A stretch of DNA of 64,000 nucleotides, taken from NCBI RefSeq assembly GCF_020164435.1, contig NZ_JAIUDQ010000006.1, forward strand, positions 62,001-126,000, in the 5' to 3' direction. Source of the stretch: Phyllobacterium lublinensis (GTDB lineage Bacteria > Pseudomonadota > Alphaproteobacteria > Rhizobiales > Rhizobiaceae). The notes beneath the pieces are model-generated. The model ran no database searches. It saw nothing but the letters and a program-made list of their open reading frames with translations, and had not been told where the DNA came from. Shown piece after piece: positions 17,424 to 25,464 of the stretch (position 1 is its first letter; each line of letters begins with the position of its first letter). A program made the translations under genes and the position numbers.

Positions 17424-19301
17424 ATGGTGCGCGATTGGAAGGTTCGATCGAGCCGGTTCGCCCAGAATTCGTTCGCATTCTGTTGCTTGTGTCTTGTGAT
17501 TTTCATGGCTGCACCGGCCGTCTCGATGGAGATTGTGGGCCGGGTCCCGCGTATCCTTATCCTTTATCCCTATGACGAAAGGATCGCGGCAACGACTGCT
17601 GCGGGAGAGGGGGTCAGAACCCGACTGTTGGAGGCCACTGAGGGCAAGATTGATATTTTCTCTGAGTTCCTTGACCTTTCGAGATTTCCGGAAACGACCC
17701 ACAAGGAGAAAATGGCACACTTCCTCACCGACAAATATGCCGAACGTCGCCCGGATGTGGTGGTTGCGCTCGGCGAGGAGTCGGCAAGCTTCATTGTTAC
17801 AAACCGCAACAGCATCGCCCCGGGCGCCAGGATTCTCGTCACCGGCTTCAGCAGTGGAACTGCTCGGGACATGCGCTTGCCCAGTGATGTGGTCGGCGTC
17901 TTCAATGAGTACGACATAACAAAGACGTTCGAGTTGGCCCGCGGGCTGCAGCCTCAGGCGCGGCACCTTTTCATTATCGGGGGATCAGCCGATTTCGACC
18001 GTTCGTGGCTGGCAACAGCCCGGGCCGAACTTGCGGATTTGGCCAAGAATTATGAAACAACCTATCTGGAGGATTTGACGATTGACGAGTTCGTCGAACG
18101 TGCCGCTCACTTTCCCCCCGACAGCATCGTCCTTGTTTTGACTATTTTCAAGGATCATGCCGGACGCAACTTCATTCCACGCGAAGCCATCAAGCAGATC
18201 TCGGCGACTGCCAGCGCGCCGTTCTATGGTCCATATCCAACTTACATCGACTACGGCATCGTTGGTGGCAACATGGTGACATTCGAGGCGCTGGGTATCG
18301 CCGTTGCCAACCTCGCGCTCGATGCTGTTGCCGGAAGGCCGATTGCCAATGTAGACGCGCCGCAGACCTATATTGCCGATGCGAGGCAATTGAAGCGCTG
18401 GGGGCTTTCGGAGAGCGATCTGCCTCCCGGAACCGTGCAATGGTTCATGCAAAGAACACTCTGGGAGCAGCACTGGCTGGCGATCCTCGCCACACTCGCA
18501 GTTATTGTTGCGCAAGGCGCTGTTATTGCCGGCCTGCTCGTCGAACGCCGCCGCCGCCGTGCCGCGGAACTGGAATCGCGCGGTCGTCTCCTTGAACTCG
18601 TCCATCTCAACCAGTCCGCGACGGCCGGCGCGCTGACAGCTTCAATTGCCCATGAACTCTACCAGCCGCTCGGTGCGATCCGCAGCAACGCCGAGGCGGC
18701 AGAACTTTTGCTCCAGGGCGATGCGCCCGATCTCAAGCTGATCAAGCAGATCCTCGTCGACATCAAGGACGACGACCAGCGTGCAGGCGATATCATTGCC
18801 CGTCTGAGGGGGTTGCTCAAGAAGCGCAAAGAAATCGATTGGAAGGAGTTCGACCTTAACGAGGTGATCAGCAGCGCAATTCAGATTCTTGGCCCCGAAG
18901 CCAAGCGACGCAACATCGTGATCAGTTCCCGCGCGACTGAGGAACTGCGCGTGCGCGCCGACAGGGTCCATATCCAGCAAGTCATTCTCAATCTCGCCAC
19001 CAACGCGATGGACGCCATGCTCGACGTGGCGCCGACTGACAGACGGCTGGTGTTCCAGAGCCGGTTGACCAAGGAATCCAAAGTCGAATTGTCAATCACG
19101 GATACTGGCTGCGGTATCCCCGGCGAAAAGCTCGTCGGAATTTTTGACGCGTTCTACACGACCAAGCCAAGCGGCACCGGGCTTGGCCTTCCCATCGCAC
19201 AGATGATTGTCGAAACCTACGCAGGCAAAATATGGGCAGACAACAGTCCGGACGGCGGCGCTGTTTTCCGCTTCGACCTGCCTCTCGCGCGAAATGGATA
19301 G
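17424..19301 (+). CDS. Sensor histidine kinase with binding-protein-like sensor
   Basis: This 625-residue kinase has an N-terminal membrane segment or signal (residues 10-35). A long periplasmic domain follows (about 40-340: RILILYPYDERIAATTAAGE, VVVALGEESASFIV, YGIVGGNMVTFEALG) that resembles ABC-transporter binding proteins of the TrpX type. A second membrane helix (about 350-375) leads to the kinase core: the H-box SIAHELYQPLGAIRSN with His410, the N-box NLATNAMDAM, the G1 box DTGCGIPG and the G2 box GTGLGLPIAQ. A response regulator follows five bases after its stop. It probably senses a periplasmic ligand and, by position, may control the divergent sulfatase. Confidence 0.9.
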   Translation: MVRDWKVRSSRFAQNSFAFCCLCLVIFMAAPAVSMEIVGRVPRILILYPYDERIAATTAAGEGVRTRLLEATEGKIDIFSEFLDLSRFPETTHKEKMAHFLTDKYAERRPDVVVALGEESASFIVTNRNSIAPGARILVTGFSSGTARDMRLPSDVVGVFNEYDITKTFELARGLQPQARHLFIIGGSADFDRSWLATARAELADLAKNYETTYLEDLTIDEFVERAAHFPPDSIVLVLTIFKDHAGRNFIPREAIKQISATASAPFYGPYPTYIDYGIVGGNMVTFEALGIAVANLALDAVAGRPIANVDAPQTYIADARQLKRWGLSESDLPPGTVQWFMQRTLWEQHWLAILATLAVIVAQGAVIAGLLVERRRRRAAELESRGRLLELVHLNQSATAGALTASIAHELYQPLGAIRSNAEAAELLLQGDAPDLKLIKQILVDIKDDDQRAGDIIARLRGLLKKRKEIDWKEFDLNEVISSAIQILGPEAKRRNIVISSRATEELRVRADRVHIQQVILNLATNAMDAMLDVAPTDRRLVFQSRLTKESKVELSITDTGCGIPGEKLVGIFDAFYTTKPSGTGLGLPIAQMIVETYAGKIWADNSPDGGAVFRFDLPLARNG

Positions 19302-19306
19302 TCGAG

Positions 19307-19942
19307 GTGCAGCCAGTTGTTCACATCGTCGATGACGACACGTCCTTTCTGACCGCGGTTGGACGGTTGGTAGCGGCATCCGGTTTCCGGGTCGCCCTCT
19401 ATGAGTCAGGCGACAAGATCCTCGCGGCTTTGCCGAATGTCGAACCCGGGTGCATTCTCCTCGACCTTCAATTGCCTGGTTTGAGCGGACTGGAATTGCA
19501 ACAGCATCTTGCGCAAAAAGCGCCGTTGCTGCCCATTATCTACCTCACAGGCCAGGGTGACATCAAAGCCAGCGTAATGGCGATGAAGGCAGGCGCAGAA
19601 GACTTCCTGGAGAAGCCGGTTGCGGGAAAGACCCTGTTGGCAGCAATAGAACGCGCGTTGCACCAATATGAGAAGCGGCAGGTCGAACAGGACCGGATCC
19701 ACAAGCTTCAGGTTCGGGTGGCGAGCCTCACTCCACGAGAAGCGCAGGTTTTTGACCTCATTGTTCGGGGCAAACTGAACAAGCAAATCGCCTACGTCCT
19801 GGGAACGTCCGAAAGGACGGTCAAGGCCCACCGGCATTGTGTAATGGAGAAACTTGGAGTGCATTCGCTTGCCGAAGCGGTATTGATTGCGGAAAAGATG
19901 GGTCGTATCGATCCTGAGTCAAACCCGCTGCACCACAAGTGA
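19307..19942 (+). CDS. FixJ/NarL-type response regulator
   Basis: This 211-residue regulator begins at GTG 19307, five bases after the kinase stop; the open frame runs farther upstream but only inside the kinase gene. The receiver domain (VVHIVDDDTSFLTAVGRLV) has the phospho-acceptor Asp53 in CILLDLQLPGLSG, the Thr in YLTGQGD and the Lys in FLEKPV. The C-terminal LuxR-type helix-turn-helix (LTPREAQVFDLIVRGKLNKQ, then GTSERTVKAHRHCVMEKLGV) binds DNA. It is the evident partner of the upstream kinase and a FixJ-family activator by layout. Confidence 0.92.
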   Translation: MQPVVHIVDDDTSFLTAVGRLVAASGFRVALYESGDKILAALPNVEPGCILLDLQLPGLSGLELQQHLAQKAPLLPIIYLTGQGDIKASVMAMKAGAEDFLEKPVAGKTLLAAIERALHQYEKRQVEQDRIHKLQVRVASLTPREAQVFDLIVRGKLNKQIAYVLGTSERTVKAHRHCVMEKLGVHSLAEAVLIAEKMGRIDPESNPLHHK

Positions 19943-20042
19943 TGACGGTACGCTTCCCCTTAGGACAGTATCAGAGGTTCTTAGTCAGCTCTATCATCCA
20001 GCGAGCTGAGCATTCTCCTGCTGGCCGAAATGAGGCAGAAAA

Positions 20043-20423
20043 TTGGAACGCCTATCAGGGACCGTTGCAGTCGTGGAAGACGATCCGAGCATGCGCCGGA
20101 GCGTCCAGAGGCTGTTGAGTGCCCATGGTTTTCCGACGGAGGGATTTCCTTCGGCCGAAGCATTCCTTGGCCGCAATTCTGCAAGCAGGATTGATTGCCT
20201 TGTGCTCGATGTTGATCTGCGTGGCATGTCTGGTATAGCGCTGCAGCGTCAATTGAGGGATATTGGGTCCGCGCTTCCAATTATTTTCATCACTGCCCTT
20301 GAAGACAGCACACTGGAAGCCGAGGCGGTGAAAGCGGGTTGCATTGCCTATCTGCACAAGCCGTTTCCAGCCAGCTTGCTGATCAACGCCATCAACAGTG
20401 CATTGGCCTCCGCGAGCGAGTAG
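20043..20423 (+). CDS. Single-domain response regulator
   Basis: This 126-residue receiver domain stands alone: VAVVEDDPSMRRSVQRLLSA, phospho-acceptor Asp56 in CLVLDVDLRGMSG, Thr in IFITALED and Lys in YLHKPFP. The likely start is TTG 20043 with GAGG upstream. There is no output domain. It follows the FixJ-type regulator by 100 bases. It may act as a phosphate sink or an anti-kinase for the same sensor, as FixT- or CheY-like proteins do; this is inference from position. Confidence 0.88.
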   Translation: MERLSGTVAVVEDDPSMRRSVQRLLSAHGFPTEGFPSAEAFLGRNSASRIDCLVLDVDLRGMSGIALQRQLRDIGSALPIIFITALEDSTLEAEAVKAGCIAYLHKPFPASLLINAINSALASASE

Positions 20424-20818
20424 CCGCCCATGTCTGCGTGTGGTGCAAAAAGCGGACAGCAAGTCAAACGTTGTCCCGCGCGCCGAAAAAGCGCTCACAA
20501 GCAGAGACTGGGGGTTGCACAGATTGTCGTCAGGGCCTTTGGTCCTCAGTCCAATTGTCGACCTTCGATTTATTGTTACCGATCGGAAATCGTTTCATAT
20601 TTCCCATGCGCCGCTCATTTTTCGCGGCACAGGCTCGACGCCCCCCACAACACACGAGCCCAACTGCGCCGAGCCTCCCTTTTTGCAATGCGTTCATCCG
20701 GATTTTGCTTGCGCCCGAACGTTGAAAATGGTGCAGACAGATGTCTTGCTGATGGAATGACGGCACCCGTCCCTGCTAGGCTGGGTGCGGAATCATTCGT
20801 GCAACCGAAGGCAAACCT
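20424..20818. other. Intergenic stretch upstream of dedA-like gene
   Basis: 395 bases without a convincing gene. It contains copy A of the sRNA-like element; the rest shows no structure I can name. Several long frames cross it but have no ribosome sites and unlikely composition. Confidence 0.5.
20533..20685 (+). ncRNA. sRNA-like intergenic element, copy A
   Basis: This sequence is shared with 21373-21527. Both begin GGGCCTTTGGTC, continue through TCCAATTG, a GATT-ATTGTTA block, GGAAATCG and a GCCGC block, and end in an inverted repeat AGGCTCG / CGAGCCT (20631-20637 and 20670-20676). Here the stem is followed by CCCTTTTTG. No convincing gene runs across it. Conservation between copies and the terminator-like end suggest a paralogous small RNA. 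I cannot assign a known family. Confidence 0.5.
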
Positions 20819-21340
20819 GTGGAATTTCTGCATAGCGGCGCTTCATTCATCGAGCCATACATCCAGCAATATGGGCTCTATGCGATCTTCGCCATCATAT
20901 ATCTGGAATCCCTCGGCGCCCCGCTTCCCGGTGAAAGTGCGCTTGTCGCGTCATCCCTCCTCGCAATGCGGGGCGACCTTGGCGTGGTTAACCTGTTTTT
21001 CGTCGTGTGGGTCGCCGCGGTTCTCGGCGACAGTACCGGCTATGCGATTGGACATTTTGGTGGACGGCCATTGCTCCAGCGCTATGGCTGGCTCATCAAG
21101 CTTACCCCGCAGCGGCTTGCCGAACTCGAGCAACTCTTTCGGCGGCGCGGCGCCTTCATTGTCTTCGGTGCACGCTTTGTGGTCGTGCTGCGGCAATTGA
21201 ACGGCTTGGTGGCCGGGTCTGTCGGCATGCCCTGGCATAAATTCCTGGCAGCAAATGTCCTCGGTGCCGGGGTCTGGTCAGCCGTATGGAGTTTTGGACC
21301 CTATTTTTTCGGCGACCTGTTCCATGCGATTTGGCGCTAG
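20819..21340 (+). CDS. DedA-family membrane protein
   Basis: This 173-residue DedA protein belongs to the inner-membrane family linked to undecaprenyl-phosphate or phosphatidylethanolamine flipping and membrane homeostasis. It shows the family's early motif (YLESLGAPLPGESALVASSL), GDSTGYAIGHFGG, the basic segment RRRGAFIVFGARFVVVLRQL and the late NVLGAGVWSAVWSFGPYFFG. The start is GTG 20819. Transport-relevant acidic and arginine residues (E of YLES and PGES, R of ARF and LRQ) are present. It is flanked on both sides by copies of the same sRNA-like element. Confidence 0.88.
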   Translation: MEFLHSGASFIEPYIQQYGLYAIFAIIYLESLGAPLPGESALVASSLLAMRGDLGVVNLFFVVWVAAVLGDSTGYAIGHFGGRPLLQRYGWLIKLTPQRLAELEQLFRRRGAFIVFGARFVVVLRQLNGLVAGSVGMPWHKFLAANVLGAGVWSAVWSFGPYFFGDLFHAIWR

Positions 21341-21372
21341 GCGCAGCCACCCGAAGGCGAAAAAACGTCGCC

Positions 21373-21527
21373 GGGCCTTTGGTCATCACTCCAATTGCGG
21401 AGATCGCGATTGATTGTTAATACCCGGAAATCGCTGCATAATTCTGGTGTGCCGCTTGTCCGTTACCGGCATAGGCTCGGCGTCGACGCTCCAGACCACG
21501 AATCAAGCTCCGCCGAGCCTTTTTTTG
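21373..21527 (+). ncRNA. sRNA-like intergenic element, copy B
   Basis: The partner of 20533-20685 starts with the same GGGCCTTTGGTC and shares the CCAATTG, GATTGTTA, GGAAATCG and GCCGCTT blocks. Its end is a stronger intrinsic terminator: AGGCTCGGCG (21473-21482) pairs perfectly with CGCCGAGCCT (21511-21520) and runs into TTTTTT. The copies lie on the same strand, either side of the DedA gene, as expected from a duplicated small RNA gene. Confidence 0.55.
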
Positions 21528-21603
21528 ATGCTTCCGATTGACTATGCAGATCCCTTCTGCCATCGCTTCGATCCTTGAGAAATCGACCCGCCGGATGGTG
21601 TAT

Positions 21604-21618
21604 TTAATCTTTTATTAA
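21604..21618. promoter_or_regulatory. Possible CtrA box
   Basis: TTAA-N7-TTAA, followed by C, at 21604-21618 exactly fits the CtrA consensus of alphaproteobacteria. It lies about 200 bases before the small lipoprotein start. A chance occurrence in AT-rich DNA is possible. Confidence 0.35.
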
Positions 21619-21815
21619 CCATACGGGCGCAGCCTTTGGTTGCTGACAACCCCATCCCCAAAGTCCCCCGTAGTCAGCACCCGGCCGCCGCTACCCTCGG
21701 CGGTCGGGGCCAAGATCACTTATCGTAGACATCATTGTGAATTGACGGTTCAAGTCCGACGGGGGCAACCTGCGTTCCTGGGGGTGGCTGCGTTGTGCCT
21801 CATGCGGAGGGAAAG

Positions 21816-21929
21816 ATGCGACTGTTTCTCATTTTGGCTTTTCTGACGCTGAGCGGCTGCGTTTCCAACGACCCGCCGGATAATCGCGACAGCATTCTGC
21901 GTCGCCCATCGTGGTCGGGTAATGATTAG
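21816..21929 (+). CDS. 37-residue lipoprotein
   Basis: This small gene starts at ATG 21816, after GGAGGGAAAG, and ends at TAG 21927. The product begins MRLFLILAFLTLSGC: a short hydrophobic signal ending in the lipobox LSGC, so Cys15 would be lipidated by Lgt after export. The mature part is only about 23 residues (VSNDPPDNRD onward), with Asp after position +2. Ribosome site, lipobox and length fit the tiny rhizobial lipoproteins of unknown function. It stands alone between the sRNA-like element and a convergent DUF1236 gene. Confidence 0.75.
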   Translation: MRLFLILAFLTLSGCVSNDPPDNRDSILRRPSWSGND

Positions 21930-22051
21930 CCAAAAATCCCCTGGCGAATCGAGGCGCGACCGATTGCCTACTCATCCAATCGATCGCGCCTCTGCCGACA
22001 GAGAAATGTCAGCACCTGTCAACGGCTCTCTCGCCATTTTGTTCCGGTGGA

Positions 22052-22342
22052 TCAGTTGGTCAGATAAACGACCTTCCGGTTTTTTGTCGAAACAATCACA
22101 GGTTGCTTGTCCACATAGACATAGGCATAGTCCGGGGAGTCAGGAATGGGAACGAGCTCGATGTCTTCGGGAATCGCGGTCCCGACAGCCACATCGCCTT
22201 CGATTACGATCGGGTCGGAAGGATGGGCGATCACATAGTCGCGGGCCGGTTGTGGTACTTCGACGATGACCGCGTCTTGGGCATAAAGCGGACCCAGCGT
22301 CGCAAGCATCATGGCAGTGGTTATCAGTAATACTCGTTTCAT
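22052..22342 (-). CDS. DUF1236 family secreted protein
   Basis: This 96-residue periplasmic protein has a signal peptide (MKRVLLITTAMMLATLGPLYA, cleavage before QDA). The DUF1236 signature follows: DYVIAHPSDP in the first part and VPIPDSPDYAYVYVDKQPVI then NRKVVYLTN at the end. The start at 22342 has GGGAGAAACA before it; a longer frame to 22372 lacks one. The family is common in Rhizobiales, often in several copies, with unknown function. It is divergent from another small secreted protein, 145 bases away. Confidence 0.85.
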   Translation of the reverse strand: MKRVLLITTAMMLATLGPLYAQDAVIVEVPQPARDYVIAHPSDPIVIEGDVAVGTAIPEDIELVPIPDSPDYAYVYVDKQPVIVSTKNRKVVYLTN

Positions 22343-22487
22343 CGTTGTTTCTCCCTTGAGAGTTCCCTTCATATGGGAAACAGTCGATCCTGCAATTGGT
22401 TCCGAAACCGCGCGTGAAACAGATTTGAAACACTTGTCAGGCTATATATCCCGCAGGTAGGGCTAGGTTCACATCCATGAGAACGCG

Positions 22488-22823
22488 ATGAGACTGTTTA
22501 TTGCCACCTTTATCGCCGCTGGTTTTCTGGTTTGCCCGGTGCAGGCCAGCCAAAACCTGGACAAATACCGCAAGTGCTGGGCGGACGCATCGGCGGCCGT
22601 CATAAACGCCAGGGGCATTTCAGGCAAAAACCTGTCCTATGCCATCTTTACCGCTGACTCCCAGTGCCAGCTCCTGCGGGCCGAAGCCATAGCGACCAAT
22701 GGTGTTGCGGCCGTCAAAAATGTAACCGAATGGATGGTCGTACAACTCCACAATACGAACCAGGTCGGTGACTCGATATCACTGAACGTTCCACCTGACG
22801 GGATTGCCGCGGACGCCCAATAG
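22488..22823 (+). CDS. Small secreted protein of unknown function
   Basis: This 111-residue protein has a signal peptide (MRLFIATFIAAGFLVCPVQA, cleavage before SQN) and a mature part with two cysteines, CWADAS and CQLLRA, that could form one disulfide. No family is recognised. Its ATG has only a weak upstream purine run. It is divergent from the DUF1236 gene, so the two may share a regulatory region at 22343-22487. Confidence 0.6.
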   Translation: MRLFIATFIAAGFLVCPVQASQNLDKYRKCWADASAAVINARGISGKNLSYAIFTADSQCQLLRAEAIATNGVAAVKNVTEWMVVQLHNTNQVGDSISLNVPPDGIAADAQ

Positions 22824-23444
22824 GGCATTTTGTGGGCCCGCAGGGAAGTCGATGCTTCCGTAAAGGAGCGTCGTGACGGGACAAAAATCGTACGAAACAA
22901 GGAGGAGGGCGGCACTTGCCAGCACCGGCGCAGCATTGCAGAACGCATCGCTGTGAGCCCGAATGAAAACATCGGGCGAGCCAGAGGTTCTAGTCTTAAA
23001 CCGCTGGATTATCGGGGAAAATGCCTACTGGGAGCAGAGCTGGCAGATCAGTGCAGCGATGGAGACGGCGGACCCGAAGATGAGGAGATGACACCACATT
23101 GGCGTCGTGTAATGCATGTAGGTTTCTTCGTCTTCATCTTCATATATGTGTGCCCTTTCAACATTTGAGCCGTCCCTATCAGGGACATATGACAGTGGGA
23201 TGTCAAGTCGCCATGTGCCTTGTGGACGTGCCTCCACCTGCGATCGGCCCGACGTTCAGGCATGGCTGGCCATGGGATGGAAAGACTGGAGCCTCTCGGC
23301 AGCGTCGCCGCGCAAGAGACCAAGGCGTCATCGTTCTGCATGAATTTCATTGGTGGCAGACCTCGCTTCTGGCAAGTTTGTCAGGGCCAGTTCGGAACAT
23401 TGCTCTGGCAGGCGAATTAGGCTTCGACTGGTGAGGAAGAGGAT
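22824..23444. other. Long gap with at most one doubtful small gene
   Basis: About 620 bases hold only unlikely frames. The best is 23025-23237 minus, whose end (AHIYEDEDEETYMHYTTPMW, then a membrane helix HLLIFGSAVSIAALICQL) looks protein-like; it could be a small acidic membrane protein. No ribosome site supports it. Nothing else was seen. Confidence 0.35.
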
Positions 23445-23963
23445 ATGACCATGAAAATGCGTGTGCCACTGGCGGCAGTTCTATTGGCCGCGGTTCTGGC
23501 CGCTTCTCCCGCGTGGCCGGAGCAGAAGGTGCCCGTCGCAGTAGCAAATTTCGATTTCCTCGACACATCCGGCGAGCCAAGGGACCAGAAGGACGTGCAC
23601 GACAAGAGGTTGACGGCACTTTCAGATTACCTTCGCCAGCAATTGTCTGAAAGCGGCAAACTCGGGATTGTCGACCTGCCATGCCAGGCGGCCCAGTGCA
23701 CGGCGACAGACCCCGGCTTCGCGACCTTGTCCGAGGAGGCCAAGCGGGCTGGCGCGCATTTCCTCATTATCGGCGTTGTCAAGAAAACCAGTACATTGAT
23801 CGGCTGGATCGAATATTCGGTGCTCGGTGTGGATGACCAGCGTGCCATTTGCGGGGAATTGGTGACCTATCGCGACGATACCGATGAATCATGGCGGCGC
23901 GCGGCACGATTTTCGGCCGGTCAGATCCTCAATCGCTGCGCCTTCGGCAATCCAGCGCGATAA
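23445..23963 (+). CDS. DUF2380 family exported protein
   Basis: This 172-residue protein has a signal peptide ending near AASPAWP. The DUF2380 core follows: VPVAVANFDFLDTSGE, LSDYLRQQLSESGK, the Cys pair in LPCQAAQCTA, then RAGAHFLIIGVVKKTSTLIG and SWRRAARFSAGQIL. The fold resembles the periplasmic FlgT/LpoB-like domain used to assemble outer-membrane or peptidoglycan machines; the role is unknown. AGGAAGAGGAT stands before the start. It has no operon partner. Confidence 0.8.
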   Translation: MTMKMRVPLAAVLLAAVLAASPAWPEQKVPVAVANFDFLDTSGEPRDQKDVHDKRLTALSDYLRQQLSESGKLGIVDLPCQAAQCTATDPGFATLSEEAKRAGAHFLIIGVVKKTSTLIGWIEYSVLGVDDQRAICGELVTYRDDTDESWRRAARFSAGQILNRCAFGNPAR

Positions 23964-24036
23964 TCCGCAAGCAGCCATTACATTGCATGGTTCAATCCAC
24001 CACCTCCCTCATGATGAGCCCCATCATAGCGAGCCG

Positions 24037-24147
24037 GTCGAGCTGCGAACCGCGCACGATAAGACCGCGTGCCGTTCAGATTTGCACACAGCCGATACAG
24101 CAATCTCCCCGGCATTCGCGCCGGATGTCGAGCTACGAACCATGCGC
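24037..24147. repeat. Dispersed intergenic repeat, copy 1
   Basis: This ~110-bp element begins and ends with direct repeats of GTCGAGCTRCGAACC (24037 and 24127) around the core AGCCGATA...AATCTCCCCGG. A related copy in the opposite orientation lies at 30190-30320. This looks like the small palindromic or mosaic repeats known in Rhizobiales genomes (such as Bru-RS or RIME types); I cannot say which. Confidence 0.5.
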
Positions 24148-24199
24148 TTGGTTATTTTGCCAATGAACCGGTCGTGACCGGCACGTTGCTCCGTTGGCG

Positions 24200-25126
24200 T
24201 CAGCCGCGCTCCAGCACGGCCACACAGGAATCAAGATCATTTGTCGCCAAGTGCGCGTAGCGCATCGTCATCTGCAGGGTCTGATGGCCAAGCCACATCT
24301 GCACGCGCCTGATATCGATGCCGCCGCGCACGAGCCGGGAGGCGCAGGTGTGGCGCAGAATATGCGGGACAACCTGATCGTCCGTGGCCAGCCCCACCTC
24401 CGCCTTGGCATCGTTCCAGATGGCGCGAAAACGGACCTGGCCATGCATGGAGAAGGGGCCCTTCAAACGCCCATGCGGAATTTGCGTGGCTTCCCTGGCA
24501 CGCGCGGTGAGGGGGACCGTTCGGCTGCGGCCGGATTTGGTCAGCCAGAAGGTCGACCGTGCATCCTGCAGGTCGTTCCACGAGAGGCCGATCGCTTCGC
24601 CAAGACGGCAGCCAGTGTCGACCAGAAACACACTCAACCGGTAGCTGTCTTCACAACGCGCGCGGATTGCCGAAAACAGCCGCTGCTCTTCTTCGGCTTC
24701 CAGGAACCGAATGCGTCCCTGCCGCTCCTTCTGGCGACGGAACTCCGGCAGATTGTAGATATCGCCCATCTTGCACGCCTTCCTCAGCAGCTTGCTCAAC
24801 GCAGCCATCTTTCGATTGATGGTTGCGTTGCTGTTGCCGCGCTCGCGAAGCGTGCCGATCACAGAATCGAGCATTTCCTGCGTGAAGACGCTGAAACGCT
24901 CGCCGCTCATTATTTCGGCGATTTCTCCAAGGAAGGACCGGACGTTGGTCTTGTGCGAGCCTTCATCCCAGAGAATGCCGATATATTGCGCGGTCAGCTC
25001 TTGCAGGGAATGTTCCTTGACCAGTCGTTTGGTCGCATTGTCGGATGCTGCATAGCGCAGGTCATACGTAAATCCGACGGAAAAAATCGGCTGAGGGGAA
25101 GCAATGCGTGCAGAAGACAATGTCAT
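24200..25126 (-). CDS. Tyrosine recombinase, stand-alone
   Basis: This 308-residue recombinase has an N-terminal core-binding domain (KRLVKEHSLQELTAQYIGIL to RKACKMGDIYNLPEF). The catalytic domain is complete: Arg in TGCRLGEAIGLSW, Lys strand FWLTKSGRSRTVPL, HILRHTCASRLV, WLGHQTLQMTMRYAHL with His and the Tyr nucleophile. The ATG at 25126 is chosen because it overlaps the TGA of a short upstream gene (ATGA). It is not next to a tRNA or phage genes and lies about 340 bases from the end of the minus-strand porin. It may be an orphan integrase or a domesticated recombinase. Confidence 0.85.
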   Translation of the reverse strand: MTLSSARIASPQPIFSVGFTYDLRYAASDNATKRLVKEHSLQELTAQYIGILWDEGSHKTNVRSFLGEIAEIMSGERFSVFTQEMLDSVIGTLRERGNSNATINRKMAALSKLLRKACKMGDIYNLPEFRRQKERQGRIRFLEAEEEQRLFSAIRARCEDSYRLSVFLVDTGCRLGEAIGLSWNDLQDARSTFWLTKSGRSRTVPLTARAREATQIPHGRLKGPFSMHGQVRFRAIWNDAKAEVGLATDDQVVPHILRHTCASRLVRGGIDIRRVQMWLGHQTLQMTMRYAHLATNDLDSCVAVLERG

Positions 25127-25302
25127 GATGAATGCACTCGAACTGATAAAATAAGCATCGGAACAATATGCGACGAGTAGTACCCGTCTTTCCGAAAAGC
25201 GCAATGCGCAACGTTGTAGTGCTTTAGTCGAATACCATCCGGTTCGATGAAGCCATGTCCGGCTGCATCGAGCTTCAACCACGCGGGTTGTTGTCCAAAC
25301 AT
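25123..25302 (-). CDS. 59-residue protein coupled to the recombinase
   Basis: A small gene not evident from long reading frames. ATG 25302 follows the strong ribosome site GAGGAGGTGG, and the TGA at 25125-25123 overlaps the recombinase ATG. The product starts MFGQQPAWLKLDAAGHGFIE, then PDGIRLKHYNVAHCAFRKDG and ends in a hydrophobic stretch SSHIVPMLILSVRVHSS. The strong site, stop-start overlap and orderly composition make it credible. No family is recognised. Coupling implies it is made in proportion to the recombinase, perhaps as an accessory factor. Confidence 0.65.
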   Translation of the reverse strand: MFGQQPAWLKLDAAGHGFIEPDGIRLKHYNVAHCAFRKDGYYSSHIVPMLILSVRVHSS

Positions 25303-25410
25303 TTTACCACCTCCTCGGTCCGCGACCGGTTAAAAATCCTTTCTCCGTCTAAATGTCTGTGCGACCGCTCACGCGAACGCTGAAAATTTGTTCTTGTTCA
25401 AATGAATCTT

Positions 25411-25445
25411 CAAAAAAGCCAACGCCGGGAAAAATCCGGCGTTGG
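25411..25445 (-). terminator. Terminator of the minus-strand porin
   Basis: A perfect 10-bp stem CCAACGCCGG / CCGGCGTTGG with a 7-base loop, followed on the minus strand by CTTTTTTG, lies 20 bases after the porin stop. Confidence 0.85.
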
Positions 25446-25464
25446 GAATTGTCAGCATTCGAAA

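Noticed and set aside
21744-21760. tRNA T-arm-like sequence GACGG-TTCAAGT-CCGAC
   Set aside because: No acceptor stem or anticodon arm can be formed around it.
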